Assembly: GCF_001425575.1 (NCBI RefSeq)
Contig: NZ_LMRD01000011.1
Span: 105,019-169,018 of the forward strand
Direction: 5' to 3'
Source: Aurantimonas sp. Leaf443
GTDB taxonomy: Bacteria > Pseudomonadota > Alphaproteobacteria > Rhizobiales > Rhizobiaceae
DNA: 64,000 nucleotides
Part shown: piece after piece, positions 17,643 to 26,008 of the stretch
How positions within the stretch are numbered: the stretch's first letter is position 1
Layout: each line of letters begins with the position of its first letter
The notes under the pieces: generated by a model
The model's input: only the letters and a program-made list of their open reading frames with translations
Databases searched by the model: none
Told to the model about the DNA's origin: nothing
Made by a program: the position numbers and the translations under genes

Positions 17643-18508
17643 CGATGCGATATTCCTTCGGCGGCGACGAGCACATCTTCGTGGAAGTGAACGAGGAGAT
17701 GTCCCTCCCGGCCTTCTTCAAGAGCCTGTCGATGACCAACGCGGTGCGCGAGAGCGCCATTCGCGGCGTCACCGAGATCTGCCCCTCCAACGCCTCGTTC
17801 CAGATCAAGTTCGATCCGGACGTGATCGCGCCGGACGACCTGATGGCGGAGCTGAAGAGCTTCGAGAGCGGCGCGCAGACGACCGACACGGTGATCTCCA
17901 CCCGCGTCATCGAGGTGCCCGTCCTCTACGACGACCCCTGGACGCGCGAGACGCTGATGCGCTTTCGCGAGCGCCACCAGGATCCGGGCGGCACCGATCT
18001 CGACTATGCCGCGCGCATCAACGGGTTCGACGACGTGGAGGCCTTCATCGCCGCCCATTCGGGCGCGCCGTGGTTCGTCTCCATGGTCGGCTTCGTGGCG
18101 GGCCTGCCCTTCATGTACCAGATGGTCGAGCGCAAGCGGCAGATCGAGGTGCCGAAATATCTTCGGCCCCGCACCGACACGCCGCGCCTCACCGTCGGCC
18201 ACGGCGGCTGCTTCGGCTGCATCTACTCGGTGCGCGGGGCCGGCGGCTACCAGATGTTCGGCATCACGCCGATGCCGATCTACGACCCCGCCCAGCGCAT
18301 CAGCTATCTGCGCGACTTCATGATCCTCTTCCGCCCGGGCGACATCGTACAGTTCCGCCGCGTCGACCGCGAGGGCTACGACGCCGCCGTGGAGGCGGTG
18401 GACGGCGGGCGTTTCGAGCCGGTCATCCGCGACGTCCGCTTCTCCCTTGCCGATTTCCTCGCCGATCCGGACGGCACCAATGCCTCGCTCCTGAAGGTTC
18501 AGCCATGA
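17639..18508 (+). CDS. pxpB: 5-oxoprolinase subunit PxpB (KipI/AHS1 family)
   Basis: Predicted 289-residue protein, longer than the usual 220-240. The AHS1 core includes VEAFIAAHSGAPWFVSMVGF and AGLPFMYQM, and the C-terminal GHGGCFGCIYSVRGAGGYQ is the family's typical nucleotide-region block. ATGA overlaps join it to the carboxylase upstream and pxpC downstream, so the subunits are translationally coupled. It works with PxpC as the ATP-using part of 5-oxoprolinase. Start ATG 17639; MTMRYS is plausible. Confidence 0.85.
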   Translation: MTMRYSFGGDEHIFVEVNEEMSLPAFFKSLSMTNAVRESAIRGVTEICPSNASFQIKFDPDVIAPDDLMAELKSFESGAQTTDTVISTRVIEVPVLYDDPWTRETLMRFRERHQDPGGTDLDYAARINGFDDVEAFIAAHSGAPWFVSMVGFVAGLPFMYQMVERKRQIEVPKYLRPRTDTPRLTVGHGGCFGCIYSVRGAGGYQMFGITPMPIYDPAQRISYLRDFMILFRPGDIVQFRRVDREGYDAAVEAVDGGRFEPVIRDVRFSLADFLADPDGTNASLLKVQP

Positions 18509-19503
18509 GCGCCGCACACGACTACGCCCTCGAAATCCTGAAGCCCGGCCTGTCGACGCAGGTGCAGGATCTCGGGCGGCCCGGCTACTACCATCTCGGC
18601 ATCCCGATCTCCGGCGCGATGGACCGCCACGCGCTCGTCGCCGCCAACCGGCTCGTCGGCAACGAGCCGGGCGCGGCGGCGCTGGAAGCGGTGTTCATGG
18701 GGCCGGAGATCCGGTTCGAGCGCGACGCGAGCGTGGCGGTGACGGGCGCGACCATGCCGCCGAAGGTGGACGGCGTCGAGCAGCCCGGCTGGACGGCGTT
18801 TTCCGTCAAGGCGGGCCAGGTCCTCTCCTTCGGCTATCTCAAGGCCGGCGCGCGCGCCTATATCGCGATCTCCGGCGGCGTGGACGTGCCGCTCGTCCTC
18901 GGCTCGCGCTCGACCTACGCGCTGGGCGCGCTCGGCGGCTTCGAGGGACGGCCGTTGAAGGCCGGCGACAGACTCTCGCTCGGCGTGCCGTCCGGTGCGG
19001 CGCGCGAGGGCGCGAGCGTGCCGGGCGATCTCCGCCGCCTGCCGGGTTCGCCGCCCACCCTGCGCGTGCTGCCCGGCCTCTACTGGCACCGCATCACGGA
19101 AGGCTCGCAGGCGCGCTTCTTCGAGGACGAGTGGAAGGTGGCGCCCGAGGCGGACCGCATCGGCTACCGGTTCCGCGGCGGGCGCAAGCTGGAGTTCGAG
19201 CCGCGCGAGCAGCCGTTCGGCGCGGGCTCGGACCCGTCCAACATCGTCGACAGCTGCTACCCCTACGGCTCGATCCAGGTGCCGGGCGGCACGGAGCCGA
19301 TCGTGCTCCACCGCGACGCGGTCTCGGGCGGCGGCTACTTCATGCTCGGCACGGTGATCTCGGCCGACATGGACCTGATCGGCCAGTTGCAGCCGCATCA
19401 GGCGGTGCGCTTCGAGGCGGTGACCATGGACGAAGCGCTCGCCGCGCGGCGCGAGGCCCGGCGCCTCGCCGACGGGATCGCCGAAGCTCTGAACCAGCGC
19501 TGA
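18505..19503 (+). CDS. pxpC: 5-oxoprolinase subunit PxpC (KipA/AHS2, biotin-dependent carboxyltransferase family)
   Basis: Predicted 332-residue protein. Family landmarks are GLSTQVQDLGRPGYYHLGIP near the N-terminus, SGAMDRHALVAANRLVGN, the ISGGVDVPLVLGSRSTY block and, near the C-terminus, VDSCYPYGSIQVPGG. It is the last gene of the accB-like/accC/pxpB/pxpC operon. AHS2 proteins are also the carboxyltransferase part of urea amidolyase-type enzymes, so a biotin-linked activity on a urea- or lactam-like substrate is an alternative. Confidence 0.87.
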   Translation: MSAAHDYALEILKPGLSTQVQDLGRPGYYHLGIPISGAMDRHALVAANRLVGNEPGAAALEAVFMGPEIRFERDASVAVTGATMPPKVDGVEQPGWTAFSVKAGQVLSFGYLKAGARAYIAISGGVDVPLVLGSRSTYALGALGGFEGRPLKAGDRLSLGVPSGAAREGASVPGDLRRLPGSPPTLRVLPGLYWHRITEGSQARFFEDEWKVAPEADRIGYRFRGGRKLEFEPREQPFGAGSDPSNIVDSCYPYGSIQVPGGTEPIVLHRDAVSGGGYFMLGTVISADMDLIGQLQPHQAVRFEAVTMDEALAARREARRLADGIAEALNQR

Positions 19504-19547
19504 TCGCCGCCGATCGCGCGGATGGCCGAGACCGCGATCCAGAACGA

Positions 19548-20801
19548 TCAGCCGCGCGTCGCCAGCGCGAGATAGGCCTCCACCATCGCCTGCGGCGCGG
19601 TCGGCGGCCGCGTCCCGGCGGCAAGCGTCGGCCCGAGGCTCGGGTCGGCGAGAAGGCGGCGGAGCGCCCGTGCGAGGTCGCGGGCGTCGCCGGGGGCGAA
19701 GAGGAGGCCGTCGGTCCCGTCCCGCACCCTCTCGGCGATGCCGCCGAGGCGCGATCCGATCACCGGCCGCCCGCGCGCGAAGGCTTCCGCGATGACGAGC
19801 GGGGCGTTCTCCCACCAGGTCGACGGGACGAGGACCGTATCGACGGACGCCATGCGCGCGTCGAGGTCGCCGGGCGCATAGGCGCCGTGCCACGTCACGA
19901 TCCCGGCCGCCTCCAGCGGCTCGGCGAGCCGGCGCACGAGCGCGCGATACCATGGCTCCTGCGCCTCCAGCCGGCTCGCGTTCACACCGAAGCGAAAGCG
20001 GGCACGCGACGCCGGCTCCAGCACGTGCAAGGCCGCGAGCGCGACCTCCAGCCCCTTGCGCGGCCGTGCCTGCCCGAAGAAGCCGAGGCGGATCGGCGCC
20101 TCGAACCGGGGTGCGGGCATGGTCGATCCTTCGACGCCGTTGCCGATCACCGCGATGCGCGCGCCCTCCAGCCCCCAGTCGACATAGCGCGCCTTCAGAA
20201 AGGCCGAAGGCGCGACGAAGGCGTCGAGCGCCGCGAAGGCCGAGAGCATCCGCGCGCGCCGTCGGTCGAAGAGGTCTTCGGGCTGGTCGGGAAAGCAGCG
20301 GTGGCACGCGGCCGCGCCGCTCCGGGCGCAGAACGTGCCGGCCGGGCCCGTCGTCACCATCAGACCCTGGTTGCGGCAGATCGCGACATAGTCGTGGAGG
20401 GTGAGGACAAGCCTTGCGGCCGGCAGGGCGGCGCGGATCTCGGCGAGCGTCTCCAGCCCCATATGGACGTAATGGTGCAGGAAAACGACATCCGGCGAAA
20501 GCTCGGCGAGGAGGTCGGCAAGGCCGCGCCCCGGAGGCGCGTCGCAGGGCGCGCCCCGCATCAGCGGCCAGTCGGCGATCTCGCCGCGCACGAGATATTC
20601 GCCCTCGCGAAGACGACCCACCGCGCCGATGGGCAGACGCGGCTCGGCGGTGCGCGCGAGGAAGGCGGCGGTCTCGACGCCGGGATGCGAGCGGAGCGCC
20701 CGGAAGAGCGTGTAGGCCGCGATCTCGCCGCCGCCCGGCCCGAAATCGGGATGGCCATGGGCGACGACCAGCACCCGCCGCCGTTCGGCCGCCCGCTCCA
20801 T
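19548..20801 (-). CDS. glycosyltransferase family 4 with Cys cluster
   Basis: Predicted 417-residue GT-B enzyme. The N-terminus has GHPDFGPGGGEIAAY; the C-terminal half has FGQARPRKG and the donor-binding region STWWENAPLVIAEAFARGRPVIG. A cysteine group (FCARSGAAACHRCFP) lies in the N-terminal domain and recurs in the GT4 encoded at 31753. It starts 1 base from the type I secretion adaptor gene, so it is the last gene of a secretion operon. Probable role: glycosylating a secreted or surface product. Confidence 0.87.
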   Translation of the reverse strand: MERAAERRRVLVVAHGHPDFGPGGGEIAAYTLFRALRSHPGVETAAFLARTAEPRLPIGAVGRLREGEYLVRGEIADWPLMRGAPCDAPPGRGLADLLAELSPDVVFLHHYVHMGLETLAEIRAALPAARLVLTLHDYVAICRNQGLMVTTGPAGTFCARSGAAACHRCFPDQPEDLFDRRRARMLSAFAALDAFVAPSAFLKARYVDWGLEGARIAVIGNGVEGSTMPAPRFEAPIRLGFFGQARPRKGLEVALAALHVLEPASRARFRFGVNASRLEAQEPWYRALVRRLAEPLEAAGIVTWHGAYAPGDLDARMASVDTVLVPSTWWENAPLVIAEAFARGRPVIGSRLGGIAERVRDGTDGLLFAPGDARDLARALRRLLADPSLGPTLAAGTRPPTAPQAMVEAYLALATRG

Positions 20802-20802
20802 C

Positions 20803-22128
20803 TCAGCGCTCGCGGAAGGCTTCGTCGAGATTCTCGGCCACCGGCGCCACGAGATATTGCAGCACCGAGCGCCCGGCCGTCGGGATGATGACGGCCGCCT
20901 CCATGCCCGCCGTCAGCTTGCCGCGGATCTCTTCGGGCACCGCGTCGCGGTTCACCGCGACCTCGACGGCGAAATAGGGCGGGATGTTCGGATTCGCGTC
21001 GGCGATGGCGTCGCGCGAGACGAATTTCAGCGTGCCCGACAGTTTCTCCCGCTTGTACTTCATCAGCGAGGCGGGGTTGATCTCCACCGCCATGCCTTCC
21101 TTCACCCGGTCGATGTCGGCGGGGGTGATCTTGCCCTTGACGACGAACTCGTCGCTCTCCGGCACGATGTCGAGGATCAGCTCGCCCGAGCGCAGGACAC
21201 CGCCGACCGTGAAGAGGCGGCTCTGCTGGACGCTGCCCGCGACGGGCGCGCGGATCGCGGAACGGGCGAGCAGGTCGAGCGCCACCTGGCGCTCCTGACG
21301 GAACTGCGAGATCTGCTTGCGCAGTTCCACGAGGGCGTTGGAGGCCTCCTGCCGGTAGTCGCGCTTCAGCGCCTCGCCGCGCAGCCGCAGTTCGGAGATC
21401 TTGCCCTCGCCCTTCTTGGCGTCGTTCAGCGCCTTGCTGAGCGAGCCCTCGAACTGCACCTTCTGGCGCTCCAGAACCGTGACGCGGCTCATGGCGACGA
21501 GGCCCTTGGCCAGCAGCGGCTTCACCGACTGCAGTTCCTTCACCACGGTTTCCAGCTGCTTGCGCGCCGAATCCGCATCGAGCCGGGTCTGCTCGATATC
21601 GTTGCGGGTCTGCTTGATCTGCGTCTCGACGAGTTCGAGGGAGGAGTTCAGCACCAGCTTGCGGATCTCGAACTCGCGGTGGTTGTCGTCGATCTCGGCG
21701 CGGTCGCCGGGGCCCAGAAGCGTCGCCACCTCGTCGGGCACGAGGATGTAGTCGACGAGATCGCGCTGGGCGACGAGGCGCGCCTCGGTGGCCAGAGCGT
21801 TGGCGAGCGACTGGGCGAGAACCACGGCCTGCGCCTCGGCGCGCGTCGTGTCGAGGCGGATGAGCGTCTGCCCTTCCTCGACGCGGTCGCCGTCGCTCAC
21901 CAGGATCTCCGAGACGATGCCGCCCTCCAGATGCTGCACGGTCTTGCGGTGCGACTCCACGGAAAACGTGCCCTGCAGCACGACGGCGGAGTCGATATGG
22001 GCGAGCGCCGCCCAGCCGCCGCAGACGCCGACCGACAGGAAGAGGACGAGAAAGCCCATGCGCAGCGAGGCGCGCCAGTTCGTGGCGGGCTCGGGGGCGG
22101 CGGAGAGGACGAGGGCCGGCGCGCTCAC
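20803..22128 (-). CDS. type I secretion periplasmic adaptor (HlyD/PrtE family)
   Basis: Predicted 441-residue membrane fusion protein. One transmembrane segment lies near residues 20-40, then a beta-barrel/lipoyl region (HLEGGIVSEILVSDGDRVEEGQ), a long coiled coil (about 95-285) and a second lipoyl half (RAPVAGSVQQ). It links the ABC exporter to an outer-membrane channel. I chose GTG 22128 because it overlaps the exporter stop (GTGA). No TolC-type gene is in the window, so the outer-membrane part must be elsewhere. Confidence 0.9.
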   Translation of the reverse strand: MSAPALVLSAAPEPATNWRASLRMGFLVLFLSVGVCGGWAALAHIDSAVVLQGTFSVESHRKTVQHLEGGIVSEILVSDGDRVEEGQTLIRLDTTRAEAQAVVLAQSLANALATEARLVAQRDLVDYILVPDEVATLLGPGDRAEIDDNHREFEIRKLVLNSSLELVETQIKQTRNDIEQTRLDADSARKQLETVVKELQSVKPLLAKGLVAMSRVTVLERQKVQFEGSLSKALNDAKKGEGKISELRLRGEALKRDYRQEASNALVELRKQISQFRQERQVALDLLARSAIRAPVAGSVQQSRLFTVGGVLRSGELILDIVPESDEFVVKGKITPADIDRVKEGMAVEINPASLMKYKREKLSGTLKFVSRDAIADANPNIPPYFAVEVAVNRDAVPEEIRGKLTAGMEAAVIIPTAGRSVLQYLVAPVAENLDEAFRER

Positions 22129-23864
22129 GGGCCGTAGGTCCCGGTGCGCGGCAGTTCGATCAGGGGTGTCGGTTCGGGCGTCTGGCCGCGGAAGCGCGGC
22201 AGGCGGTTGAAGATCTGGTCGCGCGTGCCGAGCGCCTGCACGGCGCCCTCGTTGAGGACGAGGAGGTCGTCGCAGAAGCCCAGGAGGCTGATGCGGTGCG
22301 AGACGACAATGACGGCCGCCCCCTTGTCGCGCAGCGCGCGCATGGTGCGGCCGAGCATCTGTTCGGCGCCGGCGTCGAGATTGGAGTTCGGCTCGTCGAG
22401 GACGACGAGGCGCGGATCGCCGTAGATGGCGCGGGCCAGCGCCACGCGCTGGCGCTGGCCGCCGGACAGGATGTGCCCGCCGGTGCCGAGGCGCGTGGCG
22501 TAGCCGTTGGGAAGGCCGCGGATGATGTCGTGGATCGCGGCGGCCTCGACGGCGGCGAGGATCTTCTCGCTCGTGGCCGCCGGATCGAAGCGGGAGATGT
22601 TCTCCGCGATCGTGCCGGGCAGGAATTCCACGTCCTGCGGCACGTAGCCGATATGCCGGCCGAGATCGTCCTGGCTCCAGTGCGACAGGTCCTGCTCGCC
22701 GAAGACGATCGTGCCGCGTCGCAGGCTCCAGATGCCGACGAGCAGCCGCGTGAGGCAGGACTTTCCGGCTCCGCTCGGCCCCACGATGCCGAGGATGCGG
22801 CCGGGATGGAGGACGAAGGACACGTCCTGGATGACCGGCTTCTCCAGCCCCTGCGGGCCGCCGACGACGCGCGTGACGACGAGCGGGCCCTGCGGCATCG
22901 GCAGCTGCAGGTGCCGCGGCGCGCTTTCGACGGCGCGCAGGAGGGCGTCCAGGCGCCGGGCGGCCAGCACGAAGGACTGGATCGAGTTCCAGTTGGTGAT
23001 GAGATGCTGCAGCGGTCCCTGCGCGCGCATCAGGAGCATGAGGACGACGAAGAGCACGCCGATATGGATCTGCCCTTCGAGGAAGAGGAACCCGCCGAGC
23101 CCGTAGACGAGGATCATCTGACCGTTCTGAATGACGCGCGGCAGGAGGCCGAGGCGCGCGGCGCGGGTCTGCGCCACGCTGCGCCAGCCGAGGCCGTCGC
23201 GGTGCAGGCCGTACCAGCGCTCGGTGAGCCAGGGCAGCATGCCCATGGCGCGCAGCGTCTCGGCATTGCGCGAGACGGCCAGCGCGAACTCGTTGGCCTC
23301 CATGTCGGCCCGCTGCGCCGCCTTCAGGTGGCCGGACACGGCATGGTGGGTCGTCACCGACATGACGGCGGACAGGGCCAGAAGCCCGAGGATGAGAAAG
23401 CCGAACGGGGCGGAGATGAAGAACATCGCGACCACGAAGATCGGCGACCAGAAGGCGTCGATCAGGGCCGAGAGCGAGGGGCCGCACAGGAAGCGGCGCG
23501 TCGTCTGGAGGTCGGCGAGCGCCTGGGCGGGCGTGCCGTCGGCGTTCTTCTTGTCGCGGTTGAACGCGTCGAAGCAGATGCGCGTGAGCTGCTGGTCGAC
23601 GACCGTGCCCATGCGCTCCAGCGTCTGCCCGCGGATGACCTCGAGCAGCGTGTAGGTGATCGTCAGGACGGCGGCGATGACGATGAGCGTGACGAGCGTC
23701 GCCGCGTTTCGGCTCGTGCCGACGCGCTCGATGATCGCCATCGGCACGAGCGACATGGCCATGAACAGGAACGGGAAGAAGAACCCGAATGCGAAGAGAC
23801 CGGCATATCCGATTGAGAAGCCCCGCAGAACGCCGAGCAACGGCGAGGACATGACGGGGTTCAC
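22125..23864 (-). CDS. type I secretion ABC transporter (PrtD family)
   Basis: Predicted 579-residue exporter with fused membrane and ATPase domains. About six transmembrane helices fill residues 1-310. Walker A GPSGAGKSCL, signature [13 protein letters not shown] and Walker B LVVLDEPN follow. There is no C39 peptidase or C39-like domain, as expected for PrtD exporters of RTX proteins. Start GTG 23864 (MNPVMSS) or ATG 23852; neither has a clear ribosome site. A likely substrate is the RTX protein encoded at 37501. Confidence 0.9.
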   Translation of the reverse strand: MNPVMSSPLLGVLRGFSIGYAGLFAFGFFFPFLFMAMSLVPMAIIERVGTSRNAATLVTLIVIAAVLTITYTLLEVIRGQTLERMGTVVDQQLTRICFDAFNRDKKNADGTPAQALADLQTTRRFLCGPSLSALIDAFWSPIFVVAMFFISAPFGFLILGLLALSAVMSVTTHHAVSGHLKAAQRADMEANEFALAVSRNAETLRAMGMLPWLTERWYGLHRDGLGWRSVAQTRAARLGLLPRVIQNGQMILVYGLGGFLFLEGQIHIGVLFVVLMLLMRAQGPLQHLITNWNSIQSFVLAARRLDALLRAVESAPRHLQLPMPQGPLVVTRVVGGPQGLEKPVIQDVSFVLHPGRILGIVGPSGAGKSCLTRLLVGIWSLRRGTIVFGEQDLSHWSQDDLGRHIGYVPQDVEFLPGTIAENISRFDPAATSEKILAAVEAAAIHDIIRGLPNGYATRLGTGGHILSGGQRQRVALARAIYGDPRLVVLDEPNSNLDAGAEQMLGRTMRALRDKGAAVIVVSHRISLLGFCDDLLVLNEGAVQALGTRDQIFNRLPRFRGQTPEPTPLIELPRTGTYGP

Positions 23865-24140
23865 TCGCAGGCCCCGCAGCCGTTCGCGGACCGCGCCCCG
23901 CGCGCCGTCGTTCCCGGCCCGGAGGGGGCTTCGGGTCCGCAGGCCTCAGGCTCTGACGGGACGGGGCTGCACACGTTGGACGCGCTTCTCGTTGCCGCGC
24001 ATGCCGGCGCCAAGGAAGGCGCCGGGATGACTTACGGCCCCAGTGTGCCCGAGGCTTGTAAAACTTTGCCTAATCCTGCGCCTGAACGGCCAAATACACG
24101 CGATGCTTGGCCGTGAAACCTTTGCGGGCGCGCCCCGCCG

Positions 24141-24482
24141 TCAGATCGTCCGGCGCTTGTCCTCGGCGAAGGCGAGCGGCGGAAGGGCGGCGGCCGAAAG
24201 GGCCATGGCGTAGCGGGTGCGCAGCTCCTCGATATTGATGCCCGAGGCGCCGATCGAGGCGGCGATATGGTCGAAGCCGCCGCGCCCGGTCGCCGAGCGC
24301 ACGCCGGCCTGCACCGCACCGTTGGCGTAGCGCGCGGCCGCCTCGCCGCCGAGGCCGAACCGTCCGGCCGCCCAGAGGCCGACTTCCCGATCGACCTTGG
24401 CACGGTTATGGAAGCTGCGCTCCTCGGCCAGCAGGAAACTGCGCTCGGCAATGTCGCTACGGTTCATCATCATCGACGCCAT
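24141..24482 (-). CDS. DUF1476 protein, divergent ATPase inhibitor zeta-like
   Basis: Predicted 113-residue cytoplasmic helical protein. The block KVDREVGLWAAGRFGLGGEAAARYA matches in parts the zeta inhibitor of alphaproteobacterial F1-ATPase (usually RRNKLLGLWAAELLGL), but the acidic N-terminal FDDRE..FE motif is altered to SDIAERSF. It is probably a paralogue with a changed role. A perfect AAGGAG ribosome site lies ahead of ATG 24482. The gene stands alone between the secretion operon and a divergent secreted protein. Confidence 0.75.
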   Translation of the reverse strand: MASMMMNRSDIAERSFLLAEERSFHNRAKVDREVGLWAAGRFGLGGEAAARYANGAVQAGVRSATGRGGFDHIAASIGASGINIEELRTRYAMALSAAALPPLAFAEDKRRTI

Positions 24483-24772
24483 GGTCTGCTCCTTTGAGCT
24501 GAAGTCTTGAACGAGACCGATCTTGCACGGCACGATTGAAAGTGACGCAAAGACAACCGAATCAATTCTCGGCATTTGCGCGAAACGCGATGCTGCCGTG
24601 CCGGAACGCCCCGAAAACGGCCCTTCGGCGCGGTTCGGGCCAGCCGGGCGGAACCGCCGGGCCTGCCGCCTGGGACGGTGCGCCCTGTCCGACCGCAGGT
24701 GACCTTGCGGGAACGAGAGAGGTCGCCTGCCCATTCCTGTCGTCCCCAACGGCAGTCCGGGAGACTTCGCGC

Positions 24773-26005
24773 ATGACCGATCGCGCCGCGGCCGCCTCGC
24801 CGATCTCAGCCCCGCGCCCGTCGCCGCGCGGAGCCCGGCATCGCGCCGGCCTCGTCGCCGGCGCGCTTCTCGGCACCGCGGCGGGCACGGCGGCGAACGA
24901 CGCGACCCTTCCGTCGCTGCGGATCGAGGTGGTCGGCGAGGAGCGGCTTCTGTTCGACCACGGGCGCGAGGCCTGCGAGACCTGGGACGTGCCGGACACG
25001 CCGACCCGCGCCTTCCGCGACGCGGACGGCCTCGTCCACGTCTTCCAGACCCATCACCGCAACCGGGCCGCCACGGGCCCGAGCCTCCTGAAGGCGCGGC
25101 ACGATTGCGCGGTCGTCTTCGAGGGAAAGGACGAGAGGGACCCGGCGAGCTTCGACAATCTCGGCTGGATCGCCGCCACCCACACGCTCGACGGGAGGAC
25201 CGTCCATGCGCTGGTGCACAACGAGTTCCGCGGCGCGCGGACGGGCCAGTGCCCTTCGTCCGACGCGATGGCCTGCTGGTACAACACGCTGACCGCCGCC
25301 GTCTCCCACGACGGCGGGCGCAGCTTCGCGCCGCAGGAGCCCCGTCTCGTCGCGGCGCTTCCCCTCCGGGCCGACGAGACCCGCGGCGGGCATGCCGGCT
25401 ATTTCGAGCCGACGAACATCCTTTCGCGCGACGGCGCCTTCTACGTCTTCGCCAATGTCGTCTCGCCGCCGCCGCAGCGCCCGGGCAACTGCCTCCTGCG
25501 CAGCGACCGCCTGGAGGATGCGGGCGCCTGGCGCGGCTGGCGCAACGGCGGCTTCACGACGCGCTTCGCAGACCCTTACGCGGAACGGCCGCCGGCGGTC
25601 GAGGCGCAGCTCTGCGACCCGGTCTCCCCCGGAGCCTTGCCCTGGCCGGTGACGAGCCTGACGCTGCACGAGCCGAGCGGCATCACCGTCGCGCTCATGA
25701 AGGGGCGCCGCACCGGCACGGACGGGGTGGAGCGCACCGGGGTCTTCTACGCGACCAGCCGCGACCTGATCTCCTGGGAAGGGCCGGCCCTTCTCCTGGA
25801 AGCGCCGATCGCGGGCGACTGCGAACCGCAGGAGCCGATCGCCTATCCCGCGCTGGTCGATCCCAAAAGCGCCGACCGGAACTTCGGCACGGCGGGCGAC
25901 ACGCCCCTCCTCACCTTCGTGCGGATCAGGCCGGACGGCTGCGCGCTGACGCCGGACCGGGACGTGGTCATGCGCGAGACGCGGATCGTGCCCGCCCCGC
26001 GCTGA
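24773..26005 (+). CDS. putative secreted Asp-box (sialidase-like beta-propeller) protein
   Basis: Predicted 410-residue protein of no assigned function. A weak hydrophobic stretch (about residues 26-41, AGLVAGALLGTAAGTAA) could be a signal peptide. The body has AVSHDGGRSFAP, an Asp-box-like motif, and ATSRDLISWEGP and GYFEPTNILSRDG, which resemble repeats of five-bladed propellers (GH32/43/sialidase-like). Several Cys could form disulfides after export. CGGGAGA is 8 bases before ATG 24773. It converges on the pyruvyl transferase gene. A glycan-binding or glycosidase role fits the locus but is inferred. Confidence 0.6.
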   Translation: MTDRAAAASPISAPRPSPRGARHRAGLVAGALLGTAAGTAANDATLPSLRIEVVGEERLLFDHGREACETWDVPDTPTRAFRDADGLVHVFQTHHRNRAATGPSLLKARHDCAVVFEGKDERDPASFDNLGWIAATHTLDGRTVHALVHNEFRGARTGQCPSSDAMACWYNTLTAAVSHDGGRSFAPQEPRLVAALPLRADETRGGHAGYFEPTNILSRDGAFYVFANVVSPPPQRPGNCLLRSDRLEDAGAWRGWRNGGFTTRFADPYAERPPAVEAQLCDPVSPGALPWPVTSLTLHEPSGITVALMKGRRTGTDGVERTGVFYATSRDLISWEGPALLLEAPIAGDCEPQEPIAYPALVDPKSADRNFGTAGDTPLLTFVRIRPDGCALTPDRDVVMRETRIVPAPR

Positions 26006-26008
26006 CCC

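Noticed and set aside
19512..19539. Terminator between pxpC and the convergent GT4 gene
   Set aside because: Only a 7-base stem (GATCGCG/CGCGATC) with a 14-base loop and no T-run; too weak to call.
22296..23816. A 506-codon plus-strand frame opposite the PrtD-type exporter gene
   Set aside because: Its composition is charged and motif-free; the minus strand has all ABC motifs.
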